From Acidocella aquatica (GTDB lineage Bacteria; Pseudomonadota; Alphaproteobacteria; Acetobacterales; Acetobacteraceae), in contig NZ_BSOS01000024.1 of NCBI RefSeq assembly GCF_030160635.1, positions 1 to 64,000 on the forward strand: a DNA stretch of 64,000 nt. Reading direction: 5' to 3'. Positions 16,551-25,052 of this stretch are shown piece after piece (position 1 is the stretch's first letter; every line of letters starts with the position of its first letter). The notes below the pieces were generated by a model that was not told the DNA's origin, searched no databases, and was given only the letters and a program-made list of their open reading frames with translations. Position numbers and translations under genes: made by a program.

Positions 16551-17177
16551 TTAGGTAGCGAGATTTTTTGCGACAAGTTTGATGAATTGGGCCCAATTTT
16601 TGTGGTTTTGAATTCCAGAAGAACAGAATTTATAGGCGATTGAAACGGGGTCAATTTTTTCTGGACCCGTTACGAGTTGACGCTCTCGTATGGTCAAAGC
16701 GGATCGTTTTGAACGATGCACGATGAAATTTCTGACGTATCTCAAGTCCGAAATATCCCAAGGGGTAACGCCCAATTGATCTGTGATGTTTTGTAAATTT
16801 GAAACAGCTAAATGTGTTGCGGCTTGGACTGCTTTGTCGGGTAGATACCAATCAGGTTCCATCGGTCGCTTTTGGTTCCTATATTGGGCAAGGAGCACAT
16901 GGCACGCAGCTTCCCTTGTCGAGAGACGGATGGGCAGTTTTGAAACTATTGGACCAGAGCTGTCGCAATAATTGCCTGTTGCGCAATCAAGAATGAGATT
17001 TCTAATGAACAGTTCCCATTCAATTTGAAGTTGGATCAGCGATCTCTCGACAATGAAAATCTCGTGAGAGGCGAGACTTGTACCATGGTCATACTCATTG
17101 ATGGTTTGGGTTAAGGCGTCAATCCGTGCTCCAAACCGGAAAAGGCGTCTACTTAGCTCCATGATTAGCGATTGCAT
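16551..17177 (-). CDS. HEPN-domain protein (MAE_28990/MAE_18760-like), partner of DUF262
   Basis: 208-aa helical protein with a HEPN-type motif RNFIVH (Arg149-x4-His154), preceded by the helix DLRYV. HEPN domains with an intact R-x4-6-H motif are usually metal-independent RNases of toxin-antitoxin or abortive-infection systems. The upstream DUF262 gene overlaps this one by 29 bp, so the two are one translational unit. Codon use is AT-rich, unlike the flanking GC-rich genes, pointing to recent transfer. The family name is from recall of HEPN proteins paired with DUF262; RNase activity is inference. Confidence 0.65.
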   Translation of the reverse strand: MQSLIMELSRRLFRFGARIDALTQTINEYDHGTSLASHEIFIVERSLIQLQIEWELFIRNLILDCATGNYCDSSGPIVSKLPIRLSTREAACHVLLAQYRNQKRPMEPDWYLPDKAVQAATHLAVSNLQNITDQLGVTPWDISDLRYVRNFIVHRSKRSALTIRERQLVTGPEKIDPVSIAYKFCSSGIQNHKNWAQFIKLVAKNLAT

Positions 17178-18213
17178 TCACCAAGAAATGGAGGCGGGTC
17201 TTTCGTGAGGAAACGCGATGTGTAGTACTTTTACTTGCCCCGACGAACTGAGCGTAGGGCGAGCTTTCATCGTCTTCCAAGTCGAATGCTTGCGCAATTT
17301 GTGCAAGTGAATTCCCAGCACTCTCCCAATCAACACCGACTCCACGGAGTTCCGTAATGCCTTCGGTTAGTCGGTTATCGGGTGCATTCCCGTTGAGATA
17401 AGCTGCCGCCGCAAATAGTGCGAGAAAATTGGGTGCATCATAGAAGGTCGTTTCAACAAAATCTTGGGAAGTATGTTTGATTATCTCGTTGATTGTCTCG
17501 TCGATCTTTACTCGAAGCTTTTGGAAATAGGTTTCATCATTTCCGATATGCTCCCTGTAGTATCTTCCAATCGATGGTTCACCACCATCCCCGAATCCTA
17601 CATCGACGACCATGAACATCTCAGCCATGACTGAGGTGTTTTTAAGTCTAACGCTTTCCCGGACGCTGACAATCTTGAACTCGTTCCAAAGCTTGCTCCA
17701 GTCCGATGTGGCATCGTAAATAGCCCATTTTACCGGTTCTGAGTACTCGGCATGACGAAGCTCAGCTGGGGTAACTTTTACACTGTATGAATTTAACCGA
17801 GCAAATACCTCCAGCACGTCAGCATCGTTAGCATTCAAAAGTTGAACTACTGACACTTTGTACGAAAGAAAACTTTCCTGATCTTCTGCGTTGAGGTCTG
17901 CGTAAAATTTCCCTTTGTGGTTTGGGGCCTTTAAAGTCAGTTTCAATTTGCCGGCGGCAAACTCAAGAATGGCGCGCAATCTCTGTTGCCCATCGACAAC
18001 TTCACGAACGGTAGTTTGACTGATTCGATCAAGTATGGTGCGAAAGTAGATCTGGGGCATTGGAAAGTCGTTTAATATCGTATCGATCAGATATACTTTT
18101 GCCGAAGGCGTCCAAACAGAACCGCGCTGAAAATCAGGTGAGAGGATTAGTTGTTTTTTATTATACCACTCTATGAAATCAGAAATTGTGTAGGTTTGCG
18201 GGACACTTGCCAT
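17149..18213 (-). CDS. DUF262 (ParB-like/GmrSD N-terminal-type) protein
   Basis: 354 aa. The N-terminal DUF262 domain shows FQRGSVW (28-34) and DGQQR (74-78), the signature of the ParB/Srx-like NTP-using nuclease superfamily found in GmrS and in many phage-defence loci. FARLNSYSVKVTPAELRHAEY (~145) is the second conserved block. There is no C-terminal DUF1524 HNH domain, so this is not a complete GmrSD; the HEPN protein downstream may be the effector. ATG 18213 is chosen because AAGG precedes it by 6 nt; an upstream ATG at 18270 is in frame but lacks a ribosome site. AT-rich composition marks it as acquired. Confidence 0.8.
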   Translation of the reverse strand: MASVPQTYTISDFIEWYNKKQLILSPDFQRGSVWTPSAKVYLIDTILNDFPMPQIYFRTILDRISQTTVREVVDGQQRLRAILEFAAGKLKLTLKAPNHKGKFYADLNAEDQESFLSYKVSVVQLLNANDADVLEVFARLNSYSVKVTPAELRHAEYSEPVKWAIYDATSDWSKLWNEFKIVSVRESVRLKNTSVMAEMFMVVDVGFGDGGEPSIGRYYREHIGNDETYFQKLRVKIDETINEIIKHTSQDFVETTFYDAPNFLALFAAAAYLNGNAPDNRLTEGITELRGVGVDWESAGNSLAQIAQAFDLEDDESSPYAQFVGASKSTTHRVSSRKTRLHFLVNAIANHGAK

Positions 18214-18326
18214 TTTTTTACCTTGTGCGAAGCATAACGGGGAATACCAGTCGGTGACAATCGGCACCATGTTAAAGACGTATGGATGTAATAGATTGTA
18301 AGTGGCGGCAAGGTGTTATTTAGATA

Positions 18327-18376
18327 ATGGGGGTCTGGGGCCTCAGGCCCCGGCGGGTTGCAGGGCAGAGCCCTGA
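18327..18376. repeat. Twin-hairpin GC-rich intergenic repeat
   Basis: Two adjacent perfect stems: GGGGCC-TCA-GGCCCC (18337-18351) and CAGGGC-AGA-GCCCTG (18361-18375), joined by CGGCGGGTTG. Repeats of this style (a ggggtctggggc... type) are scattered through Acetobacteraceae genomes. It marks the edge of the AT-rich DUF262/HEPN islet. Confidence 0.6.
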
Positions 18377-18394
18377 TCTTAAAACCCTAACCCC

Positions 18395-18805
18395 CTACCC
18401 CTGCTTCCAGGGCAGCCCCTCCGCCTTCCAGCCCCCCACATTCCCGCGGTGCCCCCGCGCGTCCTGCGGCCCCTCGAACCCGTCCTTCACATTATACACA
18501 TGCTTATACCCGGCCGCCTTGGCCGCCATCGCCGCCGCCATGCTGCGCGCGCCCGAGCGGCAGATGAAATATATATGGTCGCTATGCTCCAGCTTCGCCG
18601 CTGCCAGCGCTTCCAAAAATTTCGGGTTGGGCTGCATGGTGGGGTAAATCTGCCACTGCACCAGCACCGGCTGCTTGCCGGTCTGGGTCAAATCCGGCAC
18701 GCCGACAAAGCTCCACTCGGCATTTGTCCGCACATCGCACAAAGCAGCATCGGGATTGCTCATTAACGCTTCCCAGACCTGTCGCGGCGCCAAATCTTCG
18801 ATCAT
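18395..18805 (-). CDS. Rhodanese-like domain protein
   Basis: 136-aa single rhodanese fold. The active-site loop is CRSGARS, with the catalytic Cys near residue 83; CDVRTNAEW is the conserved N-terminal block. Rhodaneses carry sulfane sulfur as a persulfide. It is divergent from cysK with 58 bp between starts, hinting at shared regulation in sulfur metabolism. ATG 18805 has a GGGGGA upstream. Composition returns to the GC-rich host style. Confidence 0.85.
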   Translation of the reverse strand: MIEDLAPRQVWEALMSNPDAALCDVRTNAEWSFVGVPDLTQTGKQPVLVQWQIYPTMQPNPKFLEALAAAKLEHSDHIYFICRSGARSMAAAMAAKAAGYKHVYNVKDGFEGPQDARGHRGNVGGWKAEGLPWKQG

Positions 18806-18863
18806 AATGTCCCCCGCAAGTATTGTATGCCGATTACGGCCAGCATAGCGGGGACATTAAGCA

Positions 18864-19847
18864 ATGGAAACAGTCGTGGACGGTTTGATCGGCGCAATCG
18901 GCAACACACCGCTCATCCGGCTCGGGCGGGCCAGCGCCGCCACGGGCTGCGAGATTTTGGGCAAGGCCGAGTTTCTCAACCCCGGCGGCTCGGTGAAAGA
19001 CCGCGCCGGCCTCGCCATCATCCGCGCCGCCGAGGCTGACGGCACGCTCAAACCCGGCGGCACCATCGTCGAGGGCACGGCCGGCAACACCGGCATCGGC
19101 CTCACCCTGGTCGCCAACGCGCTGGGCTATAAATGCGTCATCGTCATGCCCGAGACGCAGAGCCGCGAGAAGATCGACTTTTTGCGCATGATCGGCGCCG
19201 ACCTCCGCCTGGTCCCCGCCAAACCCTTCAAAGACCCCGGCAATTACGTCCACGTCTCGCGCCGCCTGGCCGGGGAGCTGGGTGCTCTCTGGGCCAACCA
19301 GTTTGACAATCTGGCCAACCGCGAGGGCCACCGCGCCACCACCGGCGCCGAAATCTGGGCCCAGACCGGCGGCAAGGTGGATGCCTTCACCTGCGCCTGC
19401 GGCACCGGCGGCACGCTGGCCGGGGTCAGCCTCGCGCTGAAGGCCCACAACCCGGATATCAAAATCGTCCTGGCCGACCCAGAGGGCAGCGGCCTCTACG
19501 GCTGGGTGAAAAACGGCGATCTCACCATCACCGGCTCCTCCATCACCGAGGGCATCGGCCAGTCCCGCGTGCCGGAAAATCTGGGCGGCGCCATCATTGA
19601 CGACGCCGAGCGCATCCCCGACCCGGAGGCGCTGGAACAAGTGTTCGACCTGCTGATCCACGAGGGCCTCTCCGTCGGCGGCTCGGCCGGCATCAACGTC
19701 GCCGCCGCCATCCGCGTCGCCAAAACCCTCGGCCCGGGCCACACCATCGTCACCATCCTGTGCGACGGCGGGGCGCGCTACCAGAGCAAGCTCTTCAACC
19801 CGGAATTCCTGCGCTCCAAAAACCTGCCGGTGCCGGCATGGCTCTAG
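18864..19847 (+). CDS. cysK: Cysteine synthase A (O-acetylserine sulfhydrylase)
   Basis: 327-aa PLP enzyme that makes L-cysteine from O-acetylserine and sulfide in the cytoplasm. The PLP lysine is Lys45 in NPGGSVKDR. The substrate loop is EGTAGNTGIG, and GTGGTLAGV (~178) binds the cofactor phosphate. The C terminus lacks an obvious regulatory extension. The amidase start overlaps its last 10 bp, so they are co-transcribed. Confidence 0.92.
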   Translation: METVVDGLIGAIGNTPLIRLGRASAATGCEILGKAEFLNPGGSVKDRAGLAIIRAAEADGTLKPGGTIVEGTAGNTGIGLTLVANALGYKCVIVMPETQSREKIDFLRMIGADLRLVPAKPFKDPGNYVHVSRRLAGELGALWANQFDNLANREGHRATTGAEIWAQTGGKVDAFTCACGTGGTLAGVSLALKAHNPDIKIVLADPEGSGLYGWVKNGDLTITGSSITEGIGQSRVPENLGGAIIDDAERIPDPEALEQVFDLLIHEGLSVGGSAGINVAAAIRVAKTLGPGHTIVTILCDGGARYQSKLFNPEFLRSKNLPVPAWL

Positions 19848-21202
19848 AAGACCCCTCAACGCTTGACGCCGAGGAGCTGCTGGCCGCCTACGCCGCCAAA
19901 ACCCTCACCCCGCTGCAGGCGCTGCAATCCATCACCGAGCGCATCGCGCGGCGCAACCCCGAGATCAACGCCTTCGCGGTGATGAACCCAGCCGCCCTGC
20001 GTGACGCCCAGGCCAGCACCGCCCGCTGGGCCGCCGGCGCGCCGCAAGGCGTGCTGGACGGTGTGCCCGTCACCATCAAAGACATTATAGACGTCGCGGG
20101 CCTGCCCACCCGGCGCGGCAGCAAAACCTCAAGCCCCGCGCCCCAGCCAGTGGACTCCCCCGCCGTCACCGCCCTGCGCGCCGCCGGGGCGGTGATTTTG
20201 GGGAAAACCACCACCACCGAATTCGGCTGGAAAAGCCCCGGCGACTGCCCGGCCACCGGCATCACCCGCAACCCCTGGAACCCAGCCCACACCCCCGGCG
20301 GCTCCTCCTCCGGCGCCGCCGCCGCCGCCGCCGCGTTTTTCGGCCCGCTGCATGTGGGCACCGATGCCGGCGGCTCTATCCGCATCCCCGCCGCCTGGTC
20401 CGGCGTGGTCGGCCTCAAGCCCAGCTTCGGCCGTGTGCCGCAATGGCCGCTGGGCGCTTTCGGCCATGTCGCCGTCGCCGGGCCCATCACCCGCACGGTG
20501 CGCGATGCCGCCCTCATGCTCTCCGCCACCGCCGGTTTCGCCCCGCGCGACCCCTTCTCCCTGCCCGAGCCAAAACGTGACTTCCTGGCCGGTATCGAGG
20601 ACGGCGTGGCCGGCCTGCGCATCGGCATCCTCACCAGCCCCGGCTTCGCCGCCCCGGCGGATGATGACGCGATGGACGCCCTGCAATCCGCCCGTCAAAT
20701 CCTCGAATCCCTCGGCGCGAAACTGGTCGAGGCCACCATCCCCCTGCCGGACGCCTCCGCCAGCTTCGCCAAAATCTGGGGCGCCGCCCTGGCCCGCCAG
20801 GTCGCCGCCATCGCGCCGGAGCATCGCGCCCTGCTGGATTACGGCCTCACCAGCCTCGCCCAACAATTCGCCCAGACCACGGCGATTGACATGCTAGAGG
20901 CTGAAGCCCTGCGCGTGCAGGCCGCCCACGCCATGGCCACCGCTGATTATGATGCGCTGATCTGCCCCTGCGTCCCCCAGGCCGCCCCGCTTGCCGGTGT
21001 CCCGGTGGAAGACCCCGTCCACGCCCTGATGCACCATTGGGCACCGTGGACATTGCTCTTCAACCTCACCCGCCAGCCGGCGATCTCGCTGCCCATGGGG
21101 GTGAATGCCGCCGGCCTGCCGGTCGCCGTGCAAATCGCAGCCCCTCTGTACCGTGACGATGTGGTCCTCAAAATCGCCCGCGCGGTGGAAAAAATGGTGT
21201 AG
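19838..21202 (+). CDS. Amidase signature family enzyme
   Basis: 454-aa Ser-cisSer-Lys hydrolase. The catalytic Lys is Lys81 in PVTIKD. The Gly/Ser-rich loop GGSSSGAAAA is at ~154-163, and GTDAGGSIRIPA carries the nucleophilic Ser. It is like GatA, but no gatC or gatB is nearby, so a catabolic aliphatic or carbamoyl amidase is more likely. Substrate unknown. The stop codon lies inside a 15-bp tandem repeat (21188-21245), each copy of which would restore the same EKMV-stop end. Confidence 0.82.
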   Translation: MALEDPSTLDAEELLAAYAAKTLTPLQALQSITERIARRNPEINAFAVMNPAALRDAQASTARWAAGAPQGVLDGVPVTIKDIIDVAGLPTRRGSKTSSPAPQPVDSPAVTALRAAGAVILGKTTTTEFGWKSPGDCPATGITRNPWNPAHTPGGSSSGAAAAAAAFFGPLHVGTDAGGSIRIPAAWSGVVGLKPSFGRVPQWPLGAFGHVAVAGPITRTVRDAALMLSATAGFAPRDPFSLPEPKRDFLAGIEDGVAGLRIGILTSPGFAAPADDDAMDALQSARQILESLGAKLVEATIPLPDASASFAKIWGAALARQVAAIAPEHRALLDYGLTSLAQQFAQTTAIDMLEAEALRVQAAHAMATADYDALICPCVPQAAPLAGVPVEDPVHALMHHWAPWTLLFNLTRQPAISLPMGVNAAGLPVAVQIAAPLYRDDVVLKIARAVEKMV

Positions 21203-21245
21203 GAAAAAATGGTGTAGGAAAAAATGGTGTAGGAAAAAATGGTGT
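21188..21245 (+). repeat. 15-bp tandem repeat carrying the amidase stop codon (3.9 copies)
   Basis: The unit GAAAAAATGGTGTAG occurs at 21188-21202, 21203-21217 and 21218-21232, with a 13-of-15 partial copy at 21233-21245. The unit is five codons long and encodes E-K-M-V-stop, so copy-number change cannot alter the amidase. It lies between the amidase and the convergent DUF952 gene. Confidence 0.95.
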
Positions 21246-21247
21246 CG

Positions 21248-21583
21248 TCAGGGCAGTTTTACGCTGCCGTCCGCCGCGCGCGCCAGCGGTGCATGGGCCA
21301 CCACCGCGGCGATGCTCAACCGGCCGTAGAGATGCGGAAATTTCTGCCCCCCGCGCGAGACCTCCCAACGCACGGCCTCGCCCAGCGCCGCCAAATCCAC
21401 CGCCGCCGCCACCAGATTATCCTGCCCGGCGAAATGCCGGTCCACTGTCTCGCGCACCTGGGCAGCGGTGGAGAGGTGGATATATCCATCCGCCTGATCC
21501 ACCGGCGCGCCATCAAACACCCCGGCCTTCAGCGCGGCGAACTCCGTGCCGGTTAATATTTTATAGGCGATCGCATCGTTCAT
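21248..21583 (-). CDS. DUF952 family protein
   Basis: 111 aa, cytoplasmic. It contains the DUF952 hallmarks: an early YKILT, DGYIHLST (~33-40), a FPHLYG segment and an Ala-rich end. Function is unknown; the fold is ADP-ribosyltransferase-like in some classifications. ATG 21583 has a GGAG about 8 nt upstream. It converges on the amidase, with the tandem repeat right at its 3' end. Confidence 0.75.
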   Translation of the reverse strand: MNDAIAYKILTGTEFAALKAGVFDGAPVDQADGYIHLSTAAQVRETVDRHFAGQDNLVAAAVDLAALGEAVRWEVSRGGQKFPHLYGRLSIAAVVAHAPLARAADGSVKLP

Positions 21584-21733
21584 ACCCGCTCTCCCGCATC
21601 TGCCGCCCGCAATTCTACCCCAGGCCCGCCGCGCAACCAAAGCCATGCCTCTAAATCATAGTGCATCATAAAAATTTTTCTGGTATTGGGTGTTTAAAAT
21701 AGTTAACTAGAGAAAACGCAGAGGAGCCGCACC

Positions 21734-23056
21734 ATGCCAGACACCCACGCCCCAAGTAACGTCCCGCTTGTTCACCAATGGATGCCTTTCACCGCCAACC
21801 GGCAGTTTCTGGAGCAGCCCCGGCTGATCACGGGCGCTGAAGGTGTCTATTATTATAATACACGTGGTGACAAAATCTTTGACGGTTCATCCGGTCTTTA
21901 CTGCATTCCGCTGGGCCACGGCCGCCGCGAAATCCGCGAAGCCGTCACCCAGCAGATGCAGGAGCTGGATTACGCCCCGCCGTTTCAATACGGCGTCCCG
22001 GCGGCCTTCCGTCTCGCCGCCGAGATGGCCGAAATGCTCCCCCCCGGCCTCAACCGCGTCATCTTCTCCGGCTCCGGTTCCGAATCAGTCGAAACCGCGC
22101 TGAAAATCGCCATCCAATATCACCGCGTCCGCGGCGAGGGGCAGCGCCAGCGCATCGTCGGCCGTGAGCGCGGCTACCATGGCGTCAACTTTGGCGGATG
22201 GTCCGTCGGCGGCATGGTCAACAACCGCAAGAGCTTCGGCCTCGGCCTGCCTGGCGCGCTGCACATGCGCCACACCAAAATCCCCGAAAACCAGTACGAG
22301 ATGGGCGAGGGCACCCATGGCGCCAACCTCGCGGATGATCTGCAGCGTTTTGTTGATCTCCACGGCGCCGACACCATCGCCGCCTGCATCGTCGAGCCGA
22401 TCGCCGGTTCCACCGGCATCCTGGTCCCGCCCAAGGGCTATCTGCAGCGCCTGCGCGACATTTGCACCAAGCACGGCATCCTGCTGATCTTCGATGAAGT
22501 CATCACCGGCTTCGGCCGCACCGGGCAGAATTTCGCGGCGCAGACCTTTGGCGTCACGCCCGATATCATGACCATGGCCAAGGCGCTCACCAACGGCTCC
22601 ATCCCGATGGCGGCGACCGCGGTGCGCGAGGAGGTCCAGCAGACCATTCTCGATGCCGCGCCCGAGAACAACATCGAGTTCTACCATGGCTACACCTATT
22701 CCGGGCACCCCGTTGCCTGCGCGGCTGCCCTGGCGACGTTGAAAATCTTCCGCGAGGAAGACACCTTCGCCCGCGTGCGCAATCTCGCCCCAGCCTTCCT
22801 GGAGCAGATCGGCGCGTTCAAGGATCTGCCCTACGTCACCGACACGCGCGGCTACGGCCTGCTCAGCGCGGTGGAGCTGGAGCCAAAAGGCAAGCCCGGC
22901 GACCGGGGCTTCAACATTCTCTGCAAGGCGTTCGAGGCCGGTCTGGTGCTGCGCGCGGCGGGCGACACCATCGTCCTCGCCCCGCCATTTGCCGCCACGG
23001 CGGACGAGCTTTCGCAGATGATCGATATCATGCGAAAAGTCATCAAAGAGAGCTAG
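21734..23056 (+). CDS. Class III omega-aminotransferase (beta-alanine--pyruvate type)
   Basis: 440-aa PLP transaminase. The cofactor lysine is Lys283 in TMAKALTNGSIPM. SGSGSESVETALK binds the PLP phosphate, and FDEVITGFGRTG carries the PLP Asp. The start (VHQWMPFTANRQF) and SGHPVACAAALA fit the beta-alanine/omega-amino acid:pyruvate subgroup. The product semialdehyde would be oxidised by the dehydrogenase encoded 14 bp downstream. GAGGAG precedes ATG 21734. Substrate could be beta-alanine, GABA or a polyamine product. Confidence 0.88.
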   Translation: MPDTHAPSNVPLVHQWMPFTANRQFLEQPRLITGAEGVYYYNTRGDKIFDGSSGLYCIPLGHGRREIREAVTQQMQELDYAPPFQYGVPAAFRLAAEMAEMLPPGLNRVIFSGSGSESVETALKIAIQYHRVRGEGQRQRIVGRERGYHGVNFGGWSVGGMVNNRKSFGLGLPGALHMRHTKIPENQYEMGEGTHGANLADDLQRFVDLHGADTIAACIVEPIAGSTGILVPPKGYLQRLRDICTKHGILLIFDEVITGFGRTGQNFAAQTFGVTPDIMTMAKALTNGSIPMAATAVREEVQQTILDAAPENNIEFYHGYTYSGHPVACAAALATLKIFREEDTFARVRNLAPAFLEQIGAFKDLPYVTDTRGYGLLSAVELEPKGKPGDRGFNILCKAFEAGLVLRAAGDTIVLAPPFAATADELSQMIDIMRKVIKES

Positions 23057-23070
23057 AGGAAGTATAGATA

Positions 23071-24504
23071 ATGTATCAGGACGTTTTGCTGCATATCGCG
23101 GGCAAGTGGCGCGCGGCCCATGGTGGCCGCACGCTTGGTGTCGTCAACCCCGCGACGGAAGAGGTCATCGGCACGCTGGCCCATGCCGGCATTCCCGACC
23201 TTGACGAAGCACTGGAATCCGCCGCCGCCGGTTTTGCCGTGTGGCGGAAACTCTCGGCCTATGAGCGCAGCAAGATCATGCGCAAGGCGGCCGATCTGGT
23301 GCGTGAGCGCAGCGAGTCCATCGCCCGGCTCATGACCGCGGAGCAGGGCAAGCCCCTGGCCGAGGCGCGGATGGAAATTCTCGGCTCGGCGGATGTGATC
23401 GACTGGTTCGCCGAGGAAGGCCGGCGCGCCTATGGCCGCGTCATCCCGGCGCGCGCGGCGGGCATCTACCAGCTCTCGCTGCGTGAGCCTGTCGGCGTTG
23501 TCGCGGGGTTCACGCCGTGGAACTTCCCGATGAGCCAGGCCGTGCGCAAGGTCTCCGCCGCCCTGGCGGCAGGCTGCGCGTTCATCCTGAAAGGGCCGGA
23601 GGAAACTCCCGCGAGCTGCGCCGAACTGGTGCGCGCTTTTGTTGATGCCGGAACCCCCGCCGGCGTGGTCCAGCTTGTCTTCGGCGTCCCGGCGGAAATC
23701 TCCGAATATCTGATTCCCCACCCGGTGGTGAAGAAAATTTCCTTCACCGGCTCAACCGTCGTGGGCAAGCATCTGGCCGCCCTGGCCGGTGCGCACATGA
23801 AGCGCGCGACGATGGAGCTGGGCGGCCACGCCCCGGCGATTATTTTCAACGACGCTGATCTCGACGCGGCGGCCACCATTCTCGCCGCCAACAAGTTCCG
23901 CAACGCCGGGCAGGTTTGCGTGGCCCCCACGCGCTTCATCGTGCAGAACGAGGTCTACCAGCCGTTCCTGCAAAAATTCGTCGCCAAATGCGAGGCCATC
24001 AAACTCGGCAACGGCCTGGAGGATGGCACCACCATGGGCCCGCTCGCCAATGACCGCCGGGTCGCGGCGATGGAGTCGCTGCTCGCCGATGCCGTGGGCA
24101 AGGGTGCCAAAATCGCCACCGGCGGCAAGCGTTCAGGCAACAAGGGCTATTTCTTCGAGCCGACGGTGGTGACCGATATCCCCCTCGATGCCCGCGTGCT
24201 GCACGAGGAGCCATTCGGCCCGCTGGCGCTGTTCATGCCCTTCGGCAGTTTTGACGACGCGATCGCCGAAGCCAACCGTCTGCCCTACGGTCTCGCGGCC
24301 TACGCCTACACCCGCTCCGCCACCACGGCGGCGGGCCTCGGCGCTGGCATCGAGTCCGGCATGGTGGGCATCAACCACCACGGCCTGGCGCTGCCTGAAA
24401 CGCCGTTCGGCGGCATGAAGGACAGCGGCTACGGCTCGGAAGGCGGCGCCGAAGGGCTGGAGCCTTATCTGGTGACGAAGTTTGTAACCCAGGCCAGCGT
24501 TTAA
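23071..24504 (+). CDS. NAD(P)-dependent semialdehyde dehydrogenase (GabD-like ALDH)
   Basis: 477-aa aldehyde dehydrogenase. The catalytic Cys283 is in [11 protein letters not shown] and the general base Glu249 in [18 protein letters not shown] is the cofactor-binding turn, and PWNFPMSQ is the conserved N-terminal block. It most resembles succinate-semialdehyde dehydrogenases. Paired with the upstream transaminase, it would complete conversion of an omega-amino acid to a dicarboxylate. It is followed by a bidirectional terminator. Confidence 0.88.
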   Translation: MYQDVLLHIAGKWRAAHGGRTLGVVNPATEEVIGTLAHAGIPDLDEALESAAAGFAVWRKLSAYERSKIMRKAADLVRERSESIARLMTAEQGKPLAEARMEILGSADVIDWFAEEGRRAYGRVIPARAAGIYQLSLREPVGVVAGFTPWNFPMSQAVRKVSAALAAGCAFILKGPEETPASCAELVRAFVDAGTPAGVVQLVFGVPAEISEYLIPHPVVKKISFTGSTVVGKHLAALAGAHMKRATMELGGHAPAIIFNDADLDAAATILAANKFRNAGQVCVAPTRFIVQNEVYQPFLQKFVAKCEAIKLGNGLEDGTTMGPLANDRRVAAMESLLADAVGKGAKIATGGKRSGNKGYFFEPTVVTDIPLDARVLHEEPFGPLALFMPFGSFDDAIAEANRLPYGLAAYAYTRSATTAAGLGAGIESGMVGINHHGLALPETPFGGMKDSGYGSEGGAEGLEPYLVTKFVTQASV

Positions 24505-24563
24505 CCCAGGCCCAGGCGGCGGCGCTTCCTGTGAGGCGCCCCGCCCCGGACCACGCCTGAAAT

Positions 24564-24609
24564 AAAAAAACCTCCGGTCAGCGCGTTGGGCGCCAGCCGG
24601 AGGTTTTTT
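24564..24609. terminator. Bidirectional rho-independent terminator
   Basis: AAAAAA-CCTCCGG at 24564-24576 pairs with CCGGAGG-TTTTTT ending at 24609, enclosing a GC-rich loop. The A-run and T-run allow use from both sides. It separates the semialdehyde dehydrogenase from the convergent TIGR02300 gene. Confidence 0.88.
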
Positions 24610-24627
24610 GTGGCCGCATAAACGAAT

Positions 24628-24954
24628 TTAGCGTTCGGTGTCGTCTGATTCCGGCTGCACGTCGATATCGGCGTCGAGCACGTCGGCATCGTCGTCCAGA
24701 TCGTCATCTTCCAGAATGTCCTCGTCGTCGCCGTCATCGACAACCTCGACATCCACATCATCCGGGTCGACCGCCGCCGGTTTGACGACTTTCTTCACTT
24801 CCTCGGGCATCGGCGCGGCGCGCTTGAGGCGCGGCTGCTCGGCCGGCTGCTCGGTCGCGCATTTCGGGCAGACCGCCGGCTCCTTGCCGAGATCGAAAAA
24901 CCGAGCCCCGCACGACACGCAGGTATGTTTTGATCCTAGTTCCGGTTTCGCCAT
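24628..24954 (-). CDS. TIGR02300 (FYDLN acid) family protein
   Basis: 108 aa: an N-terminal zinc ribbon (Cys12, Cys15, Cys29, Cys32) around ARFFDLGKEPAVCPKC, then a very acidic Asp/Glu tail (~60-105). The family is typical of Alphaproteobacteria and commonly lies next to aroA, as here (98 bp, divergent). Function is not established; nucleic-acid or ribosome association is a guess from the zinc ribbon. ATG 24954 has AGAGG upstream. Confidence 0.88.
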   Translation of the reverse strand: MAKPELGSKHTCVSCGARFFDLGKEPAVCPKCATEQPAEQPRLKRAAPMPEEVKKVVKPAAVDPDDVDVEVVDDGDDEDILEDDDLDDDADVLDADIDVQPESDDTER

Positions 24955-25052
24955 GCCCAACCTCTGCTCTGAACGCGATTTCAACAAGGGCGGCGCGATG
25001 CCATGCCCAGCCAGCTATGTCAAACGGCTTACCTTATGCTAAGCGGCGCGGC

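Noticed and set aside
17149-18213. Complete GmrSD type IV restriction enzyme
   Set aside because: Only the DUF262 half is present; no DUF1524/HNH domain is found in it or in the neighbouring HEPN protein.
21188-21245. CRISPR-like array
   Set aside because: The repeats are contiguous 15-mers with no spacers and no cas genes nearby; a simple tandem duplication explains them.
21694-21707. CtrA-like site TTAA-N5-TTAAC upstream of the aminotransferase
   Set aside because: The CtrA consensus requires a 7-bp spacer; here it is 5. The region is simply AT-rich.
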